Notes: generated by a model not told the origin, from the letters alone. Shown: positions 17,763-26,968, numbered from the stretch's first letter. The stretch: DNA of 64,000 bases from Kaistella soli (GCF_019038595.1 NZ_JAHOPF010000005.1:124001-188000), one strand, 5' to 3'. Numbers and translations are program-made.

Positions 17763-19130
17763 TTAATAATGACATTTACCACACTCAAGCCCTCCAATAG
17801 CATCTACCGTAATCTTAGTACCTGAACCGTATTGTTTTTTCAGTTTTTCGTGTAGATTTTTGAAGTACTCTTTATTATAACCGTTGTTCATATCAACTTC
17901 TGTTGTTCTGTGACATTCGATACACCATCCCATGGTGAAGTCGTTTGCCATATGCACCACATTCATGGTATCCACCTGTCCGTGACAAGCTTTACAAACT
18001 ACATCAATCTTAGCCTCAGGGTTTTTCTTGTTGTATGAAGTGATAATTGCCTGCTCTCCTGCCACAACGTGTTGTGAGTGGTTGAAGTAAACAAAATCAG
18101 GCATATTGTGGATTCTTGTCCATTCAACAGGCTGAGTTTTGCCGGTGTACTGCTGTTTCGCAGGATCCCATCCGGTAGCAGCATATATCTTCTGGATTTC
18201 TCCGTCGTAGAAAGATTTATCTTTACCTGGCTCCATATATTTTCCGTTATATTCGGAAATCGTACGGTGACAGTTCATACAAACGTTCATCGAAGGAATT
18301 TCTGATACTTTACCGTATTTCGCGGAAGAGTGACAAAGCTGACAGTCGATTTTATTTTCACCTGCGTGAATCTTGTGAGAGAAGTGAATCGGCTGTTCAG
18401 GCTTATATCCTTTATATACCCCAATCCACATCATCCAGTTCCATATTCCGTAAGCAGCTAATACTCCTAATACAACCAGAATACCTTTTCCTACAAAGTG
18501 ATATCTCTTATAAAGATCTGCAAGAGAAGTAGTTCTTGTCGCGTTAAGCACTGATAATTCTTCACTTTCCTGAAGTTTTACCAACTGCCTCAGTTTTAAC
18601 AGCAACCAAAGCAAGAGACCGCCAATAGCAAGCAATGAAATCAGGATAATTTTTGAATTAACAGATTCTTTTTTTGCTGCTTCCAGAGCTGCCACTGAAT
18701 TGGTATCAGTTGCTGCCGCTGCGCCCGCTTCTGCAGCAGGTGCGGCCGCTGGAGGATTGGTGGTGTACTCTAAAATGTCGTTAATATCCTGATCTGTAAG
18801 ATTAGGAAACTGAAGCATTTCAGTTTTGTTGAACTTCTCAAAAACTTCATTGGCATACTTGTCACCAGAAGCTCTTAATGCCTTATTGTCTTTAATCCAT
18901 TTGTGAAGCCAGTCTGTATCCAGATTCTGCTCCTTTTTAAGCTTGTCTACTACGCCTCCTAATGCAGGACCAACAAGTTGCTTATCTAATGCGTGACACG
19001 CCGTACAGTTTGCTTTAAAAAGCTTTTCACCGTTCTTGGCATCTCCTTGAGCGTAAATAGAAGCACTGGTCGACAGCAATAATCCTATTGCGATAAGACT
19101 CCTTTTGTAATGCTTTCTCCAACTAATCAT
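17763..19130 (-). CDS. actA: Alternative complex III subunit ActA: N-terminal monoheme domain fused to pentaheme cytochrome c
   Basis: 455 residues. A signal peptide (about 1-27), then a class I cytochrome c domain with CTACH (about 41-45) and the possible Met ligand in KTEMLQF; an Ala-rich linker; two spans (about 162-182 and 213-233, the second followed by the ActA core); then five more CxxCH motifs: CQLCH, CMNCH, CKACH, CIECH, CGKCH, the last one next to the C-terminus. ActA collects electrons from ActB and passes them to periplasmic acceptors. It is the first gene of the operon. Confidence 0.93.
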   Translation of the reverse strand: MISWRKHYKRSLIAIGLLLSTSASIYAQGDAKNGEKLFKANCTACHALDKQLVGPALGGVVDKLKKEQNLDTDWLHKWIKDNKALRASGDKYANEVFEKFNKTEMLQFPNLTDQDINDILEYTTNPPAAAPAAEAGAAAATDTNSVAALEAAKKESVNSKIILISLLAIGGLLLWLLLKLRQLVKLQESEELSVLNATRTTSLADLYKRYHFVGKGILVVLGVLAAYGIWNWMMWIGVYKGYKPEQPIHFSHKIHAGENKIDCQLCHSSAKYGKVSEIPSMNVCMNCHRTISEYNGKYMEPGKDKSFYDGEIQKIYAATGWDPAKQQYTGKTQPVEWTRIHNMPDFVYFNHSQHVVAGEQAIITSYNKKNPEAKIDVVCKACHGQVDTMNVVHMANDFTMGWCIECHRTTEVDMNNGYNKEYFKNLHEKLKKQYGSGTKITVDAIGGLECGKCHY

Positions 19131-19180
19131 TTATAAAATCTTGGGTTAGTAAAATATTTTGAGTTTACTTTTCAATTGGG

Positions 19181-19188
19181 CAAAAATA
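19181..19188 (-). promoter_or_regulatory. -7 element of the act operon promoter
   Basis: TATTTTTG on the minus strand, about 50 bp before the actA ATG. No clear TTG is seen at -33, so the strength is uncertain. Confidence 0.45.
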
Positions 19189-19271
19189 AGACTTTTAACA
19201 GAAATTTAACGGCAGAAAAAATGAGCAATCCATCATTTGGGTTAATTTGTATCAATTCTAAATAACAAATG

Positions 19272-19301
19272 TTGGTATAATTTTTATTTGTTATAAATTT
19301 G
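19272..19301 (+). promoter_or_regulatory. Promoter of the SPOR-domain gene
   Basis: TTG (19272-19274), 19 bp, TAAATTTG (19294-19301); the ATG at 19318 follows after 16 bp. Confidence 0.7.
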
Positions 19302-19317
19302 CCCAAATTAATGTTTG

Positions 19318-19845
19318 ATGAAATATATTCTTAAAATATTCACCGCCCTTTCTTTCTTTGTAATTAATGTAATTGACGCACAGCAAGTTGTAAAAAACGA
19401 CACCATATCCGGAACTCCACTTACCATCAGCATGGATAAAAAAGTGAATGATCTGCTGGTAAATATCGAAGACAAATGTGCCACCACCAACATAGGTTAC
19501 GGTGAAGATAGAGCTCCGAAATCTACAGCTCCAAAGATTGTTGTACCCGAAAAAGAACTTTCCAGAGCGGAAATATGCAGAAGAAACCCAAGAATTATGG
19601 GATACAAGATTCAGCTCTCTGTTGTAAAAACCAATGAAGAAGCCCGGGAAGTCGGAATGTTCTTCCGCAGAAGGTTCCCCAATATGAAAGTAGAAATTGA
19701 CGCATCCTTAAGACCTAATTATAAAGTGCTTGCAGGAAGTTATCTGACGAAGCAAAGCGCTGCAGCTGATCTTGCGAAAATCAAGCAGCATTTTAACGGC
19801 GCAATTGCTATTCAATACCGTGTTTTCTGTGTAGAAGCAAAATAA
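19318..19845 (+). CDS. SPOR domain-containing secreted protein
   Basis: 175 residues from the ATG at 19318 (a TTG one codon earlier is less likely). Signal peptide about 1-22 (ends INVIDAQ), then a low-complexity region, and a C-terminal SPOR-type domain of about 80 residues: GYKIQLSVVKTNEEAREVGMFF, YKVLAGSYLTKQSAAADLAKIK. SPOR domains bind denuded peptidoglycan glycan at division sites, so a cell-wall-associated periplasmic role is inferred. Own promoter and terminator; convergent with the response-regulator gene. Confidence 0.85.
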   Translation: MKYILKIFTALSFFVINVIDAQQVVKNDTISGTPLTISMDKKVNDLLVNIEDKCATTNIGYGEDRAPKSTAPKIVVPEKELSRAEICRRNPRIMGYKIQLSVVKTNEEAREVGMFFRRRFPNMKVEIDASLRPNYKVLAGSYLTKQSAAADLAKIKQHFNGAIAIQYRVFCVEAK

Positions 19846-19866
19846 TAAACATCTGATCAACCAAAT

Positions 19867-19897
19867 AAAAAGCTCCGGAAGTTCCGGAGCTTTTTTT
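19867..19897. terminator. Bidirectional terminator between the SPOR gene and the response-regulator gene
   Basis: AAAAGCTCCGGAA / TTCCGGAGCTTTT, a perfect 13-bp stem with a 1-nt centre, T-tract on the plus strand and A-tract on the other side. Confidence 0.88.
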
Positions 19898-19917
19898 AGT
19901 TTTTGTCTTATCGGCAA

Positions 19918-20604
19918 TTAATTTTTCACCAACAGTCTGAAACCTTCACCATGAACGTTGATGATTTCCAGACCTTCATCGTCACGCAAAAGTTTTCTCA
20001 GTTTCGCGATATAAACATCCATACTTCTTGCGGTGAAATAATTCTCTTTCTTCCAGATCTTTCTCAAGGCCAGATCTCTCGGCATGAAATCGTTTCTGTG
20101 CATACAAAGCAATTTCAGCAATTCATTTTCCTTTGGTGAAAGCTTGTATTCATTATCGCCAACTCTCAGCTGACGCAGCATTGAATCAAAGAAAATATTG
20201 GATATTTTGAACTGCTCCTGCTCTTCATCTTCCAGAACTGCACTTCTCTGCAAAATCGCTTTAATCTTGTAAAGCAGAAGCTCCGTATCAAAAGGCTTGG
20301 TGATATAATCATCCGCGCCTAACTGGTAGCCCTTCAGAATATCCTCGCGCATATTTCTTGCCGTGAGGAAAATAATCGGGGTGTTTTTATCAATTCTTTT
20401 TACATCTTCCGCAAGACTGAAACCGTCTTTTTTCGGCATCATGACATCAAAAATACAAATATCGAATTCGTTTTCTGTAAATTCTTTCAATCCCTGTTCG
20501 CCATCGGTTGCAAGGGTGACTTCAAAATTATTTATGGTTAAATAATCCTTTAAAACAGCCCCAAAACTTTGGTCGTCTTCTACTAATAAGATTCTGTTGC
20601 TCAT
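19918..20604 (-). CDS. rprY: OmpR-family response regulator, RprY-like
   Basis: 228 residues: receiver domain (about 1-120) with acidic pair Asp10/Asp11, phospho-acceptor Asp53 in CIFDVMMPKKDG, switch Thr in FLTARN and Lys in YITKPFD; C-terminal winged-helix (about 135-228) with YKLSPKENELLKLLCMHRN and RSMDVYIAKLRKLLRDD. It resembles RprY, which in Bacteroides pairs with RprX. The sensor kinase gene is immediately upstream on the same strand with a 97-bp gap, so they probably form one operon. Regulon not predictable here. Confidence 0.9.
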   Translation of the reverse strand: MSNRILLVEDDQSFGAVLKDYLTINNFEVTLATDGEQGLKEFTENEFDICIFDVMMPKKDGFSLAEDVKRIDKNTPIIFLTARNMREDILKGYQLGADDYITKPFDTELLLYKIKAILQRSAVLEDEEQEQFKISNIFFDSMLRQLRVGDNEYKLSPKENELLKLLCMHRNDFMPRDLALRKIWKKENYFTARSMDVYIAKLRKLLRDDEGLEIINVHGEGFRLLVKN

Positions 20605-20701
20605 AATTTCATTTATTTAAATTTGGTTGATTAAGGTTAAAAGTCTCCTTCCTGCCTTAATTTTTGATGTTAAAATAGTATCACTTAATTACTCAATACA
20701 G

Positions 20702-22252
20702 TTAAAGATTCATCGGCAGCTTTATCGTAAAGGTACTTCCTTTTCCTTTTTGGGAATCTACGATAACCTGTCCTTTGTGCAGTTCGACAATCTTTTTCAC
20801 ATACGAAAGCCCAAGCCCCTGTCCTTTTACATTATGAATATTTCCGGTTTCTTCGCGGAAGAATTTTTCAAAAATCCGAGATCGGTTATCAGTTTCCATG
20901 CCCATTCCTTTATCTGAAATTTCCACGACATACCAGCTTCCTTCGTTTCTGGTTTTTACTTTAATTTCTGGCACTTCCGGCGAGTATTTATTGGCATTGT
21001 CGAGTAAATTCACCAAGGCATTCGAAATATGAAATTCATCAATTTTGAAATTATACTTTTCCGTATTAAATTCCTGGGTTAACGTTCCGTTCCTTTGAGC
21101 TACAATCAAACCGAAAGATTCTGTAATTCTTTTAATCAGGGATCTAACATCGGTTTCTCTAAGGAATAATTTCACTTCATTACGTTCAAGCTTGGACATG
21201 TTCAGCACGTTTTCCACCTGCTTTTTCATCCGGAGATTTTCCTGTTTTATCAGACCCGAATAATATTTCACTTTTTCCGGATTGGTTGCAATTTTATCAT
21301 TCGCCAAAGAATCGGTAGCTACAGAAATGGTTGCAAGCGGCGTTTTAAACTCGTGCGACATGTTGTTGATAAAGTCGGTTTTCACCTCCGCAATTTTTTT
21401 CTGACGCATCATATAATTAATGGAAATAATATAAATTCCTAAAATCGTCAATAACGACATGAAAGTTCCGAGAAGCATCGGCAGATTATTTTTCGCCAGT
21501 GAATAATCTTTGCGCGGAAAAACCAGGGAAATGGTATAAAGCGTACGGTCTTTGCTGTCAGTAAAAAGCGGATAAGTGTAATTTCCTTTGTCTTTTTGGT
21601 CAACATAAATACTGTTCACTACCTTGGTAATTCTGTTTTTACTGTCCATCACTGCAAAACCGAATTTGGTATTGAGTCCGTTCAGTTTTAATTCTTTTGA
21701 AAGCACAGAATCCAGCGTTTCCGCATCTACCCTTTTTTCAATAGGTAAATTTGAAGCACTCAGTTTGGCAAATTCCTTCAGCGCGTAAGTATTGTTATTG
21801 ATGTCTTTGCTTAGCTGCGCGGTTAGCGGTTGCGAAGAGTTCCGCTCTTTTTTGATTTTCAGAATACCTTCGTCTGTGTAAAGTTTGGTAAGTTTCAAAC
21901 TGTCGCCCTTCTGAGAGATTGGGAAATTTTGGTTTTCGACAATACTTTTCTGGAAAGTAATGGTAGATCTGTTTGCAGAATCCGAGTTCTGCTGAATATA
22001 TGTTTGCGTAGGCTGATTGCTGCTGTCTACAACATTTTTGGCGAAATTTTTATAATCCTTATTCAGATATTTTTCCACTTCCAGCTGCTGCGTTTTTAAT
22101 GAAGACGATTCTAATGCAGAATATACCTTATTCGAAAAATCCTGATTAAGGGCGGAGTAGAGTTCTTTAATCCAGTACAACTGTAACGTGACGAAAACAA
22201 TCATTGAAATCGTCATCAGTACAGAGATAAACGGAATAAACTTATTATTCAT
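20702..22252 (-). CDS. rprX: Sensor histidine kinase, RprX-like
   Basis: 516 residues: TM1 (about 7-29), a large periplasmic sensor region (about 30-255), TM2 (about 258-280), then directly the HisKA helix with phospho-acceptor His in NNMSHEFKTPLA, without an obvious HAMP domain. ATPase motifs: N-box NALVNLLDNANKYS, G1 ISDKGMGM, G2 GQGLGLSYVKKI. The kinase would phosphorylate the adjacent regulator. The periplasmic part has no recognised ligand-binding motif, so the stimulus is unknown. Confidence 0.9.
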   Translation of the reverse strand: MNNKFIPFISVLMTISMIVFVTLQLYWIKELYSALNQDFSNKVYSALESSSLKTQQLEVEKYLNKDYKNFAKNVVDSSNQPTQTYIQQNSDSANRSTITFQKSIVENQNFPISQKGDSLKLTKLYTDEGILKIKKERNSSQPLTAQLSKDINNNTYALKEFAKLSASNLPIEKRVDAETLDSVLSKELKLNGLNTKFGFAVMDSKNRITKVVNSIYVDQKDKGNYTYPLFTDSKDRTLYTISLVFPRKDYSLAKNNLPMLLGTFMSLLTILGIYIISINYMMRQKKIAEVKTDFINNMSHEFKTPLATISVATDSLANDKIATNPEKVKYYSGLIKQENLRMKKQVENVLNMSKLERNEVKLFLRETDVRSLIKRITESFGLIVAQRNGTLTQEFNTEKYNFKIDEFHISNALVNLLDNANKYSPEVPEIKVKTRNEGSWYVVEISDKGMGMETDNRSRIFEKFFREETGNIHNVKGQGLGLSYVKKIVELHKGQVIVDSQKGKGSTFTIKLPMNL

Positions 22253-22420
22253 TACAGAATTTTTAATTTTGAATTGTTAAAATTACTGATTTTATGATTA
22301 TTAAAACATAAAAAACGTACAAATATTGTGTTTAATTTCTTAAAATACTTTTTTTTAACATATTATTTCTAAAACCCTAATATATCTTATTTGAAATCAG
22401 TCACATAAAAAATAAAGGAT

Positions 22421-22428
22421 TAAATTTG
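22421..22428 (+). promoter_or_regulatory. -7 element upstream of the SRPBCC gene
   Basis: TAAATTTG, 15 bp before the ATG at 22444. The nearest TTG (22391-22393) is 27 bp away, longer than usual. Confidence 0.4.
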
Positions 22429-22443
22429 TTAAAATTTACCATT

Positions 22444-22938
22444 ATGGAATCTGAAATTGTATTTAATAAGGATTTTGATACGGCGAGCATTTACCTCATG
22501 AATGTTTATAACGAGGACGTCGCAATTGTTTGGGATTATTTTACCAAACCAGAACTGCTGGATCAATGGTGGGCACCAAAACCCTGGAAATGCGAAACCA
22601 GAAAATTAGATTTTCGTGAAGGCGGTACCTGGAATTACGCAATGGTGGGACCGGAAAACGAAACGCATTTTGCCGGCGTAAATTATCAGGAAATCACTTT
22701 CCACAGAAGCATTTCCTGCTCCGACTTTTTCACGGACGAAAACGGAAATCTCAACACTGAATTTCCTTCGGTGAACTGGCTGATCGGTTTTACCGGCGTT
22801 GAAGAAGGCACAAAACTGACCGTGAATATCCATTTCAATTCTGAAAATGACATGAAACAGATTCTAGAAATGGGTTTTGAAGAAGGTTTCAAAACAGGCT
22901 TGAATCAGCTTTCAGAACTTCTCATTAAAAAAGACTGA
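22444..22938 (+). CDS. SRPBCC / AHSA1-type domain protein
   Basis: 164 residues. The START-like helix-grip fold of the AHSA1/YndB group is indicated by VAIVWDYFTKPELLDQWWAPKPWKCE near the start, LDFREGGTWNYAMVGP, and a C-terminal helix MKQILEMGFEEGFKTGLNQLSELL. Proteins of this group bind hydrophobic ligands or act as co-chaperones; no specific ligand can be assigned. The ATG at 22444 is preferred over an upstream TTG at 22426, which falls in the promoter element. The stop codon lies inside the stem of the terminator it shares with the convergent neighbour. Confidence 0.85.
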   Translation: MESEIVFNKDFDTASIYLMNVYNEDVAIVWDYFTKPELLDQWWAPKPWKCETRKLDFREGGTWNYAMVGPENETHFAGVNYQEITFHRSISCSDFFTDENGNLNTEFPSVNWLIGFTGVEEGTKLTVNIHFNSENDMKQILEMGFEEGFKTGLNQLSELLIKKD

Positions 22939-22957
22939 TCTCACAATCAGTCTTTTT
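22928..22957. terminator. Bidirectional terminator between convergent genes
   Basis: AAAAAGACTGAT / ATCAGTCTTTTT, 12-bp stem with a 6-nt loop, overlapping the SRPBCC stop codon and ending just before the stop of the 117-residue protein. Confidence 0.85.
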
Positions 22958-22958
22958 G

Positions 22959-23312
22959 TTATTTGAAAAGCTCTTCATCCATAAAATATTGAATGATCGC
23001 TTTTTTCATCAGAATCTGCTGTTCATTCGGTTTCAGCTCCGGCAACTGTTCCACTTCATCAAAATGCGGATAACCGTCATCATCGTAATGCGAAAATTTA
23101 AAGTACCCGAAAGGTTCTAAAAGCCTGCAAACCGCAATATGCAGGATATTGAGCTTGTCGTCTTTCGTATATTTCTGCTGTCCGCTTCCCAGTTCCTGAA
23201 CACCGATTAAAAACAATATGGTGTCGATCTGCGGATGTTTATCGGTATCAAAATTTTCAACGAAAAACGCTTCCACTTCTTCCCAAAGCTGGCTGTCTGA
23301 TTTATTTTCCAT
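22959..23312 (-). CDS. Conserved hypothetical protein, 117 residues
   Basis: Acidic soluble protein with no signal peptide or membrane span. Begins with the helix SDSQLWEEVEAFFVENF and has a central CRLLEPFGYFKFSHYDDDGYPHFDEVEQLPEL segment (shown in part), then a C-terminal helix. I recognise it only as the kind of small protein conserved in Flavobacteriia. Its start overlaps the 3' end of the oligopeptidase B gene by 11 bp on the same strand, so the two are cotranscribed and coupled; a functional link is not established. Confidence 0.7.
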   Translation of the reverse strand: MENKSDSQLWEEVEAFFVENFDTDKHPQIDTILFLIGVQELGSGQQKYTKDDKLNILHIAVCRLLEPFGYFKFSHYDDDGYPHFDEVEQLPELKPNEQQILMKKAIIQYFMDEELFK

Positions 23313-25356
23313 CGATTTTATTTTCTAATTTAAGTAAAAAAGCATATTCTAAAGAATCCTCCTTCAAAGATTCGAATCTTCCTGAAGCACCGCCGTGACC
23401 AGCGCTCATATCGGTTTTGAAAAGCAGCATGTTTGAATCTGTTTTCAGCTCCCGGAGTTTTGCCGTCCATTTCGCGGGCTCCCAATACTGAACCTGAGAA
23501 TCGTGCAAACCTGCCGTGATGAGCATATTCGGATAATTTTTGGCCTCAATATTATCATAGGGCGAATACGATTTCATATAATCGTAATATTTTTTCTTTT
23601 TCGGATTTCCCCACTCGTCAAATTCGCCAGTCGTCAGAGGAATAGTCTCATCCAACATTGTCGTCACCACGTCCACAAAAGGCACCTGCGCTACAATTCC
23701 GTTAAAAAGATCCGGCTCGAAATTAATCACCGCACCCATCAGAAGTCCGCCCGCACTTCCGCCCATTGCGTAAAGATGTTTTTCTGAGGTATAATTTTGG
23801 GAAACCAAATACTTGGCTGCATCAATAAAATCGAAGAAAGTATTCTTTTTATAAAGCATTTTGCCGTCTTCATACCACTCTCTTCCTAAATATTCGCCTC
23901 CGCGGATGTGGGCAATTGCATAAATAAATCCTCTGTCAAGAATTGAAAGTCTCACATTTGAAAAACTTGCGTCCACAGTGTGACCGTAACTTCCATAACC
24001 GTACAAAAGCAACGGAGTATCTGCAGATTTTTTGGTGTCTTTGTGATAAACCAAAGAAATCGGAACCTGGTTTTTTCCGTCTCGGGAAGGCGCCCAGATT
24101 CTTTCGGAAATATAATTTTCAGTGGAGAATTTTCCGCCTAAAACTTCCTGCTCTTTAAGAATTTTGGTGGTTCTTTCCTTCATGTTGTATTCCAAAGTAG
24201 AACTTGGTTTCGTCAGCGAAGTATAGCCAAACCGCAGTTTTTCGGTATTGAATTCTAAATTCAACCCAATATAAGCAGTGTAAGTCGGATCTGAAAATTC
24301 CAGATAATGCGAGTTCCCGGTTTGGTTTTCTATAATCTTAATATAAAGAAGCCCTTCGGTTCTTTCTTCAATAACCAGGTAATCTTTGAAAATCTCAAAA
24401 CCTTCCAATAAAGTTTCTTTCCGGTGCGGAATTACTTCTACCCAGTTTTCCATTCCCGGATGTGCAACTTTCGTTTTTACAATCTTGAAATTAGTGGCCT
24501 CATCGGTATTGGTAATGATATAAAATTCATCTTCGTAATGTTCCACAGAATATTCCAGATCATCAATTCTTGGCTGAATAATAGTCCAGTCCGCCAAAAC
24601 ATTGTCCGCAGGAATGAAACGCATCTCATCAGAAATAGTGCTTGAACTTGAAATGAAAATATATTCTAAAGATTTGGTTTTAAAAACGTTCACATCAAAA
24701 GTTTCATCTTCTTCATGAAAAACCAAAACATCCTGTGAGGCGTCGGTTCCCAGCTTGTGCATAAAAACCTGAAAGGCACGCAGATTCTGATCTTTTCTGA
24801 TGTAGAAAACGTGTTCGTTGTCATTTGCCCAAACCGCTTTTCCTGTTGTATTTAAAATCTGATCCTGAAAAACTTCACCAGTCTCAAGATTTTTAAAACT
24901 GATGGTATAAATGCGTCTTCCCAAATTATCCGAGGAAAAAGACATGAGTTTATTGTTGGGAGAAACGGCGACGCTTCCTATTTCAAAGAATTTTTCCCCT
25001 TCCGCAAGGATATTTACATCAAGCAGAATTTCTTCTCCGTTTTCTAAAGTCTGATATTTTCTGCTGAATATCGGATATTCTTTTCCCTTTTCATATCTTA
25101 CAATATACCAGTATTCATTGAAAAAATAAGGCAGACTTTCGTCATCTTCTTTATATCTGGCTTTCATTTCATCAAAAAGAAACTTCTGAAATTCCTCAGT
25201 ATCTTTCATTACGAAATCGCAGTAAGCGTTTTCATCTTCCAGATATTTGATAACCTCCGGATTTTCTCTGTCATTCATCCAGAAATAATCATCAACTCTT
25301 CTGTCGCCATGAATTTCGAGAAATTTTTCTATCTTTTTTGCTTTTGGAGCATTCAT
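23302..25356 (-). CDS. ptrB: Oligopeptidase B-like S9 family serine peptidase
   Basis: 684 residues, cytoplasmic (no signal peptide). N-terminal seven-bladed propeller (about 60-400) and C-terminal alpha/beta hydrolase (about 410-684). Catalytic triad regions: Ser in AMGGSAGGLLMGAV, Asp in ITAGLHDSQVQYWEP, His in SAGHGGASGRFE. YGYGSYGHTVDASF and AHIRGGEYLGREWYE match oligopeptidase B, which cleaves short peptides after basic residues. Whether the Lys/Arg preference holds depends on acidic S1 residues not checked here. First gene of a two-gene unit. Confidence 0.92.
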   Translation of the reverse strand: MNAPKAKKIEKFLEIHGDRRVDDYFWMNDRENPEVIKYLEDENAYCDFVMKDTEEFQKFLFDEMKARYKEDDESLPYFFNEYWYIVRYEKGKEYPIFSRKYQTLENGEEILLDVNILAEGEKFFEIGSVAVSPNNKLMSFSSDNLGRRIYTISFKNLETGEVFQDQILNTTGKAVWANDNEHVFYIRKDQNLRAFQVFMHKLGTDASQDVLVFHEEDETFDVNVFKTKSLEYIFISSSSTISDEMRFIPADNVLADWTIIQPRIDDLEYSVEHYEDEFYIITNTDEATNFKIVKTKVAHPGMENWVEVIPHRKETLLEGFEIFKDYLVIEERTEGLLYIKIIENQTGNSHYLEFSDPTYTAYIGLNLEFNTEKLRFGYTSLTKPSSTLEYNMKERTTKILKEQEVLGGKFSTENYISERIWAPSRDGKNQVPISLVYHKDTKKSADTPLLLYGYGSYGHTVDASFSNVRLSILDRGFIYAIAHIRGGEYLGREWYEDGKMLYKKNTFFDFIDAAKYLVSQNYTSEKHLYAMGGSAGGLLMGAVINFEPDLFNGIVAQVPFVDVVTTMLDETIPLTTGEFDEWGNPKKKKYYDYMKSYSPYDNIEAKNYPNMLITAGLHDSQVQYWEPAKWTAKLRELKTDSNMLLFKTDMSAGHGGASGRFESLKEDSLEYAFLLKLENKIDGK

Positions 25357-25483
25357 AATGTAGCGTAATTGGATGGACGTTTTCTTTTGATTAAAAAGCC
25401 CATAAAGTTATGATTTATAAAAAATAAAAACCATCTTAATCAGAGAAAAAGACGGCCTTAAATATCAAAATCGGAATAAAATA

Positions 25484-26224
25484 TTATTTATTCATCGTTC
25501 TAATGTATTTTTCAATAGCCATCGTCATCGACGGAGTTTCTTTGCTTGGCGCCATTACATCAACTCTCAGCCCGGCTTCTGTAGCGGCTAATTCCGTAGT
25601 ATTACCGAAAACAGCAATTTTGGTGTCTTCCTGTTTGAAATCTTTAAAATTCATTCCTAAAGATCTGATTCCCTGAGGACTGAAAAATACCAGCATGTCG
25701 TAATCTTTAATACTGATGTCGCTCAGATCGCTGGATACCGTTCTGTACATTGTTGCTTTCGTCCAGTCAATAGGCGAAGCTTCTAAAACTTTCAGAATAT
25801 CCGGACTTAAAGTTTCTGCAGCTGGAAGCAAATACTTCTCCGACGGAAATTTCTTGAACAGCGGCATCAGATCAGCGAAAGTTTTCTCACCAAAAGAAAT
25901 TTTTCTTTTTCTGTATACAATATGCTTCTGGAGGTAGTTCGCAATAGCTTCCGACTGGCAGATATACCGCATTGAATCGGGAACCGCGAAACGCATTTCT
26001 TCCGCAAGACGGAAATAATTATCCACTGCATTTTTGCTGGTGAAAATTATACCTGTGTAATGGGTAAGGTCAATTTTTTGTGTTCTCAGTTCTTTAGCAT
26101 CTACGCCTTCAACATGAATAAAAGGTCTGAAATCAATTTTGATTTTTTCCTTTTTTGCCATCTCCAGATATGGTGAAGATTCGTTGGGCGCAGGTTGCGA
26201 AACTAATATAGATTTAATTTTCAT
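25484..26224 (-). CDS. hemD: Uroporphyrinogen-III synthase
   Basis: Cyclises hydroxymethylbilane to uroporphyrinogen III in heme synthesis. 246 residues from the ATG at 26224; an adjacent ATG at 26227 is equally possible. The long open frame running to 26332 is rejected because it overlaps the DUF4271 gene and adds unrelated sequence. Conserved features are weak in this family; ILVSQPAPNE at the start, HYTGIIFTSKNAVDNYF and DMLVFFSPQGIRSL, with AVFGNTTELAATEAGL near the end, fit the two-domain HemD fold. 10 bp after DUF4271 on the same strand, a pairing common in Flavobacteriia. Confidence 0.9.
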   Translation of the reverse strand: MKIKSILVSQPAPNESSPYLEMAKKEKIKIDFRPFIHVEGVDAKELRTQKIDLTHYTGIIFTSKNAVDNYFRLAEEMRFAVPDSMRYICQSEAIANYLQKHIVYRKRKISFGEKTFADLMPLFKKFPSEKYLLPAAETLSPDILKVLEASPIDWTKATMYRTVSSDLSDISIKDYDMLVFFSPQGIRSLGMNFKDFKQEDTKIAVFGNTTELAATEAGLRVDVMAPSKETPSMTMAIEKYIRTMNK

Positions 26225-26234
26225 CATCAAATAA

Positions 26235-26876
26235 TTAAAAAAATAATACTTTCCAAAGTACCAAAACCGGTATAATTTGGAGGGTGCAAATATACAAAAA
26301 TTTATAATACCATGCTTCGGGCAGGATGCCATTATTGTGGAAGAGGTAATAAAGGAGTTTAAACAAAAAGATCAGCGAAAACCCGATAAAACAGTAGCTC
26401 GACATCTGTAACTGATCTACCGTATAAAAGCTGTTCACTACACATAAGATCATCACCACCAACGAGAAACAGAAATAAAACTTGGAGGCTGTAAAATAAA
26501 AAAGCTGCCATTTTTTTATAGATCCAGTTCCGGCAAAGAAAATATAGGTTAAAATGTTTTTTACAAAATAAAATGATCCTACCGTCAGGAATGTAAATCC
26601 GAAATTATTCAGTTCATATCCTGAAAGTTTTATCTCGCTTACCTTTTGAGGAACTGTGGGCACATAAAATGAAAGAAATACGGCAAACACAATGGAAAAT
26701 ACAATGCTTATAATGATCCAGCTCAGATAATTATTGGTGGAATCAGCAAACTTCTGAGTCAGAAACTCTAACACAGTAGAATCCCGCCGCAAAGAAATAA
26801 GCATAAATATATAAAGGAAAATACAGCCGATCAGTATAAATACAACCCAATCGTTTTGCTGTGCAATTCTTATCAA
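26235..26876 (-). CDS. DUF4271 integral membrane protein
   Basis: About 213 residues with five or six membrane spans (first WVVFILIGCIFLYIFML, last close to the C-terminus). DUF4271 proteins are found next to hemD in Flavobacteriia; their role is unknown. The start is uncertain: the open frame reaches a TTG at 26894, but that codon overlaps a TATTTTTG -7-like element (26892-26899), so a transcript would begin after it. The TTG at 26876 (LIRIAQQNDW) is therefore proposed. No ATG exists before the first span. Probable operon with hemD. Confidence 0.75.
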   Translation of the reverse strand: MIRIAQQNDWVVFILIGCIFLYIFMLISLRRDSTVLEFLTQKFADSTNNYLSWIIISIVFSIVFAVFLSFYVPTVPQKVSEIKLSGYELNNFGFTFLTVGSFYFVKNILTYIFFAGTGSIKKWQLFYFTASKFYFCFSLVVMILCVVNSFYTVDQLQMSSYCFIGFSLIFLFKLLYYLFHNNGILPEAWYYKFLYICTLQIIPVLVLWKVLFF

Positions 26877-26968
26877 TTGATCAATTTTTTGCAAAAATAA
26901 GAATATAAAAGCAATAAATTCTGAGTTTTATTACCAATTAAAAGTATGGCTATTCCGGTGCACAGAAA

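Noticed and set aside
26225-26332. N-terminal extension of HemD
   Set aside because: Overlaps the DUF4271 coding sequence and has no resemblance to HemD.
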